DNA of 8,820 nucleotides from NCBI GenBank assembly GCA_017646785.1, contig JAGCLX010000061.1:1-8820 (forward strand), given 5' to 3'. Position numbers and translations under genes: made by a program. The notes under the pieces were generated by a model that saw only the letters and a program-made list of their open reading frames with translations, searched no databases and was not told where the DNA came from. The stretch's first letter is position 1. The number at the start of each line of letters is the position of its first letter. This document shows positions 6,611 to 8,820 of the stretch, piece after piece. The DNA is from Alistipes sp. Its GTDB lineage: Bacteria; Bacteroidota; Bacteroidia; Bacteroidales; Rikenellaceae.

Positions 6611-7807
6611 ATGAAAATTAATGTAGGTGTAATATTTGGTGGCCGCTCGGTGGAGAACGAGATTTCGGTAATCACTGCGGCACAGACTATGGCAGCGATG
6701 AACCGCGAGAAGTACAACATCGTGCCTATCTACATCTCAAAGGAGGGTCACTGGTACACTGGTGACAAGCTCATGACTACGGACAACTACCGCGATATGA
6801 AGGCTCTGCTTGCATCGGTGGAGGAGGTATACTTCCGCCCCGTGTATGGCGACAACAAGCTCTATAAGGTGCGTAAGCCACTCTTCGGTAGCGACGTGGT
6901 GACAACCATCGACGTAATACTTCCCTGCTTGCACGGCACATCGGGCGAGGATGGCTCATTCCAGGGTCTCATCGAGATGACAGGCATACCATACGCATGT
7001 CCCAACCCATTGGCTTCGGCAAACGGCATGGATAAAATTACCATGAAGATGATTCTCAAGGAGAGCGGCATCCCCGTAATCGACTACATGTGGTTCTCGG
7101 ACAAGGAGTGGCTCTCGGAGCAGGAGGTGTGCGTGGAGCGCGCCGAGGCGTTGAACTACCCTCTCATCGTGAAGCCCGCAAACCTCGGCTCATCGGTGGG
7201 CATCAAGGCGGTACACAACCGCGAGGAGCTTGTGGAGGCTGTGGACAACGCCATCAAATACTCTAAGCGCATCATCGTCGAGTGCCTCGTGGAGAAGCTC
7301 AAGGAGATAAACTGCTCGGTGTTGGGCGACTACTACGACTGCGAACCCTCGGTGTGTGAGGCGCCTGTGCGCAGCGGCGAGATCTTGAGCTACGAGGATA
7401 AGTACCTAGGTGGTGGCAAGAACAAGCCATCCGAAGGTATGCACTCAACCGTGCGCGAGATCCCTGCAAACCTCCCTGAGGATGTAACAGCATTCATCCG
7501 TAAGACTGCGTGCCAGACCTTCCGTGTGTTGGCCTGCGACGGCGTGTCGCGCATCGACTTCATGATTGACGAGGCTAACGGCAACATCTACGTCAACGAG
7601 ATTAACACCATCCCTGGCTCGCTGTCGTTCTACTTGTGGGAGGCTACGGGCGTTAAGTTCGACGAGCTTGTAGACCGCCTCATCGCTGTGGCATTCAAGC
7701 GTAAGCGCGACTCAGAGTTCAAGACAACAAGTTATTCGGAGAACATCTTCGCATATCAGGCGAAGCATGGTGCGAAGCTCGGTGGCGCTAAGGGCACTAA
7801 AAATTAA
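6611..7807 (+). CDS. D-alanine–D-alanine ligase-like ATP-grasp enzyme
   Basis: A 398-residue ATP-grasp ligase of the Ddl family, which joins two D-Ala with ATP via an acyl phosphate. Motifs in order: GGRSVENEIS (residues 10-19, E15 matching the first-substrate Glu), HGTSGEDG (108-115), MDKITMK, KPANLGSSVG (188-197, with K188 for ATP and S194), SYEDKYL (Y265 matching E. coli DdlB Tyr216), SRIDFM, and NEINTIPG (329-336, metal site). The Tyr rather than His in the omega loop argues against a D-Ala-D-Lac (VanA-type) ligase. Oddities are KEINCSVLG in place of the common REIECAVLG, and GSLSFYLWEATG, which is shorter than the usual PGxTxxSxxP region that shapes the second D-Ala pocket. The protein is longer than E. 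coli DdlB by an inserted omega-loop region and a basic, Gly/Lys-rich C-terminal tail. It follows the MurF-like gene by 27 bases. Confidence 0.88.
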   Translation: MKINVGVIFGGRSVENEISVITAAQTMAAMNREKYNIVPIYISKEGHWYTGDKLMTTDNYRDMKALLASVEEVYFRPVYGDNKLYKVRKPLFGSDVVTTIDVILPCLHGTSGEDGSFQGLIEMTGIPYACPNPLASANGMDKITMKMILKESGIPVIDYMWFSDKEWLSEQEVCVERAEALNYPLIVKPANLGSSVGIKAVHNREELVEAVDNAIKYSKRIIVECLVEKLKEINCSVLGDYYDCEPSVCEAPVRSGEILSYEDKYLGGGKNKPSEGMHSTVREIPANLPEDVTAFIRKTACQTFRVLACDGVSRIDFMIDEANGNIYVNEINTIPGSLSFYLWEATGVKFDELVDRLIAVAFKRKRDSEFKTTSYSENIFAYQAKHGAKLGGAKGTKN

Positions 7808-7845
7808 GCCCGAGGCAACCTAAAATTAGGCATACGGGCAACCTA
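7808..7845 (+). repeat. Compact inverted and direct repeats after the Ddl-like gene
   Basis: Directly after the Ddl-like stop, GCCCG (7808-7812) can pair with CGGGC (7835-7839), enclosing a second small inverted repeat, CCTAA/TTAGG (7819-7823 and 7826-7830). The 9-mer GGCAACCTA occurs at 7814-7822 and again at 7837-7845. No T-run follows, so this is not a standard terminator. It may be a weak terminator, an RNA-processing site or a protein-binding site. Confidence 0.4.
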
Positions 7846-7852
7846 TAACCTA

Positions 7853-7868
7853 CTAATAGTATAAAAAT
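7853..7868 (+). promoter_or_regulatory. Leader element of the radical SAM gene
   Basis: CTAATAGTATAAAAAT lies directly before the ATG at 7869. Including the ATG it matches the sequence before the DUF3127 gene (8678-8696) at 18 of 19 positions. It contains no TAnnTTTG, so an A/T-rich translation-initiation leader is more likely than a promoter. Confidence 0.5.
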
Positions 7869-8639
7869 ATGACTTCACTATACGACAACATAATCTTTGG
7901 TCCTGTGCGCTCACGCCGCCTGGGCATCTCACTGGGTGTCAACCTCTTGCCCATAGAGTCGAAGTTGTGTAGCTTCGACTGCATCTACTGCGAGTGTGGC
8001 TGGAACGACGACCACCGCGGCAAGCGACGCTTCAATGCCCGCGAGGATGTCCGCGCCATGCTCGACGAGACCCTCGGCAAAATGGTGGCAGAGGGTACAC
8101 CTCCCGATGTAATCACCTTTGCCGGCAATGGCGAGCCTACGATGCACCCCGACTTCGAGGCTATAATCGAGGATACTATCGCGTTGCGCGACAAGCACTG
8201 CCCCGCTGCTAAGGTGTCGGTGCTCTCAAACGCTACGCAGATACACCGCGAGGATGTGCGCCGTGCGCTGAAGCGTGTGGACAACAACATCCTAAAGCTC
8301 GACTCGGCATTCGACGCCACCGTGCAGCTCATGAACAAGCCACAGGGCAACTACACCGTAGCTCGCACCGTGGAGCTGCTCAAGATGTTCGAGGGCGACT
8401 TCATCCTGCAGACAATGTTCCTGCGCGGCGAGTATCTCGGCAAGAGCGTGGATAACACCCGCGAGGAGGAGGTTGCAGCATGGCTGAAAATCGTCGAGGA
8501 GCTTAGGCCAAAGCAGGTGATGGTCTACTCGCTCGACCGCGACACCCCATGTCAGACAATAAGCAAGGTGGAGAAGGATGACCTTCGCGCCATTGCTGAG
8601 CGCGTAGAGGCATTGGGCATACCCTGCTCAGTAGCATAA
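7869..8639 (+). CDS. Radical SAM protein
   Basis: A 256-residue radical SAM enzyme of the COG0731-like group, recognised by the N-terminal FGPVRSRRLGISLGVNLLP segment (residues 10-28) followed by the cluster motif C34-x3-C38-x2-C41. This Cys triad binds a [4Fe-4S] cluster that reductively cleaves S-adenosylmethionine. A fourth Cys, C43, sits two residues later. FAGNGEPTMHPDF (about residues 88-100) is the GGEP-like SAM-binding region, and later segments (VSVLSNAT, NILKLDSA, MVYSLDR) follow the radical SAM barrel strands. The length is that of a bare radical SAM domain with no extra cluster domain. The reaction is unknown; related proteins are often annotated only as radical SAM. The gap to the Ddl-like gene is 61 bases, so it may or may not belong to that transcript. 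Confidence 0.88.
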   Translation: MTSLYDNIIFGPVRSRRLGISLGVNLLPIESKLCSFDCIYCECGWNDDHRGKRRFNAREDVRAMLDETLGKMVAEGTPPDVITFAGNGEPTMHPDFEAIIEDTIALRDKHCPAAKVSVLSNATQIHREDVRRALKRVDNNILKLDSAFDATVQLMNKPQGNYTVARTVELLKMFEGDFILQTMFLRGEYLGKSVDNTREEEVAAWLKIVEELRPKQVMVYSLDRDTPCQTISKVEKDDLRAIAERVEALGIPCSVA

Positions 8640-8677
8640 ATCACTCTAAGTCAAACATATAGATATAAAATAACGTT

Positions 8678-8693
8678 CTAATAGTCTAAAAAT
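8678..8693 (+). promoter_or_regulatory. Leader element of the DUF3127 gene
   Basis: CTAATAGTCTAAAAAT directly precedes the ATG at 8694 and is almost identical to the leader of the radical SAM gene. The rest of the gap (8640-8677) is A/T rich and shows no clear promoter box or hairpin. Confidence 0.5.
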
Positions 8694-8820
8694 ATGGATT
8701 TTGAAGGTAAAGTAATGGAGATTCTCCCTGCGGTGACTGGTCAGTCGGCACGCGGCACATGGGAGCGTCAGACGGTAGTGTTCGAGCAGCCAAACAAGCA
8801 GTATGGCAAGGAGCTCGCAG
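8694..8820 (+). CDS. DUF3127 domain protein, N-terminal part
   Basis: The gene starts at the ATG at 8694 and runs off the right edge with 42 codons visible. The protein begins MDFEGKVMEILPAVTGQSAR and continues GTWERQTVVFEQ. This matches the start of the DUF3127 family common in Bacteroidetes, small proteins with an expected OB-like fold and a conserved TGxSxxGxW-x-Q-x-V-E pattern. A nucleic-acid-binding role has been suggested by fold only; the function is unknown to me. The shared leader with the upstream radical SAM gene supports this start codon. Confidence 0.82.
   Translation, partial: MDFEGKVMEILPAVTGQSARGTWERQTVVFEQPNKQYGKELA

Noticed and set aside
6611..7807. VanA-type D-Ala-D-Lac (glycopeptide resistance) ligase
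   Set aside because: The omega-loop residue is Tyr (Y265, in DKYL), as in D-Ala-D-Ala ligases, not the His typical of VanA/B, and no vanH, vanX or vanRS-like genes are present.

Overview
This window looks like a chromosomal segment of a Bacteroidales bacterium. The evidence is the gene set (a PepD-type dipeptidase, a DUF721–recF pair next to a TPR gene and a lumazine-synthase-like gene, and a DUF3127 gene), Bacteroidetes-type -7 boxes (TAnnTTTG) at three gene starts, and the lack of clear Shine-Dalgarno sequences in front of the genes. A Rikenellaceae/Alistipes-like origin is a guess from overall style and cannot be proved here. The window is almost fully coding. No gap exceeds about 150 bases, and I see no tRNA, rRNA, CRISPR array, insertion sequence or prophage gene.

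Layout: (1) 1-1422, plus strand: the 3' end of pepD, then a diacylglycerol/sphingosine-kinase-like lipid kinase, closed by a strong hairpin terminator that also separates it from the convergent pair that follows. (2) 1483-2858, minus strand: recF and a small DUF721 (DciA-like) gene overlapping by 4 bases, a replication/repair unit. (3) 2859-2993: a divergent promoter region with a TAnnTTTG box on each strand. (4) 2994-4105, plus strand: a membrane-anchored TPR protein with a codon style typical of strong expression, followed by a short, degenerate relative of riboflavin synthase component RibH that has lost its active-site motifs. A hairpin terminator follows. (5) 4253-7807, plus strand: a three-gene cassette starting from a promoter so close to the ATG that the mRNA may be leaderless. 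It encodes an alpha/beta hydrolase, a MurF-like Mur ligase carrying an N-terminal multi-pass membrane domain, and a divergent D-Ala-D-Ala-ligase-like ATP-grasp enzyme. (6) 7869-8820: a radical SAM protein and the start of a DUF3127 protein, both preceded by nearly the same leader sequence.

The most interesting content is the hydrolase/membrane-MurF/Ddl-like cassette. Its two synthetases match the two enzymes that make and attach D-Ala-D-Ala in peptidoglycan synthesis, but both are clearly divergent and one is membrane-anchored, suggesting a dedicated peptide-ligation pathway. The second is the lumazine-synthase-like protein, which appears to have kept the fold core but not the catalytic apparatus. 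Both functional ideas are inferences from motifs and gene order.
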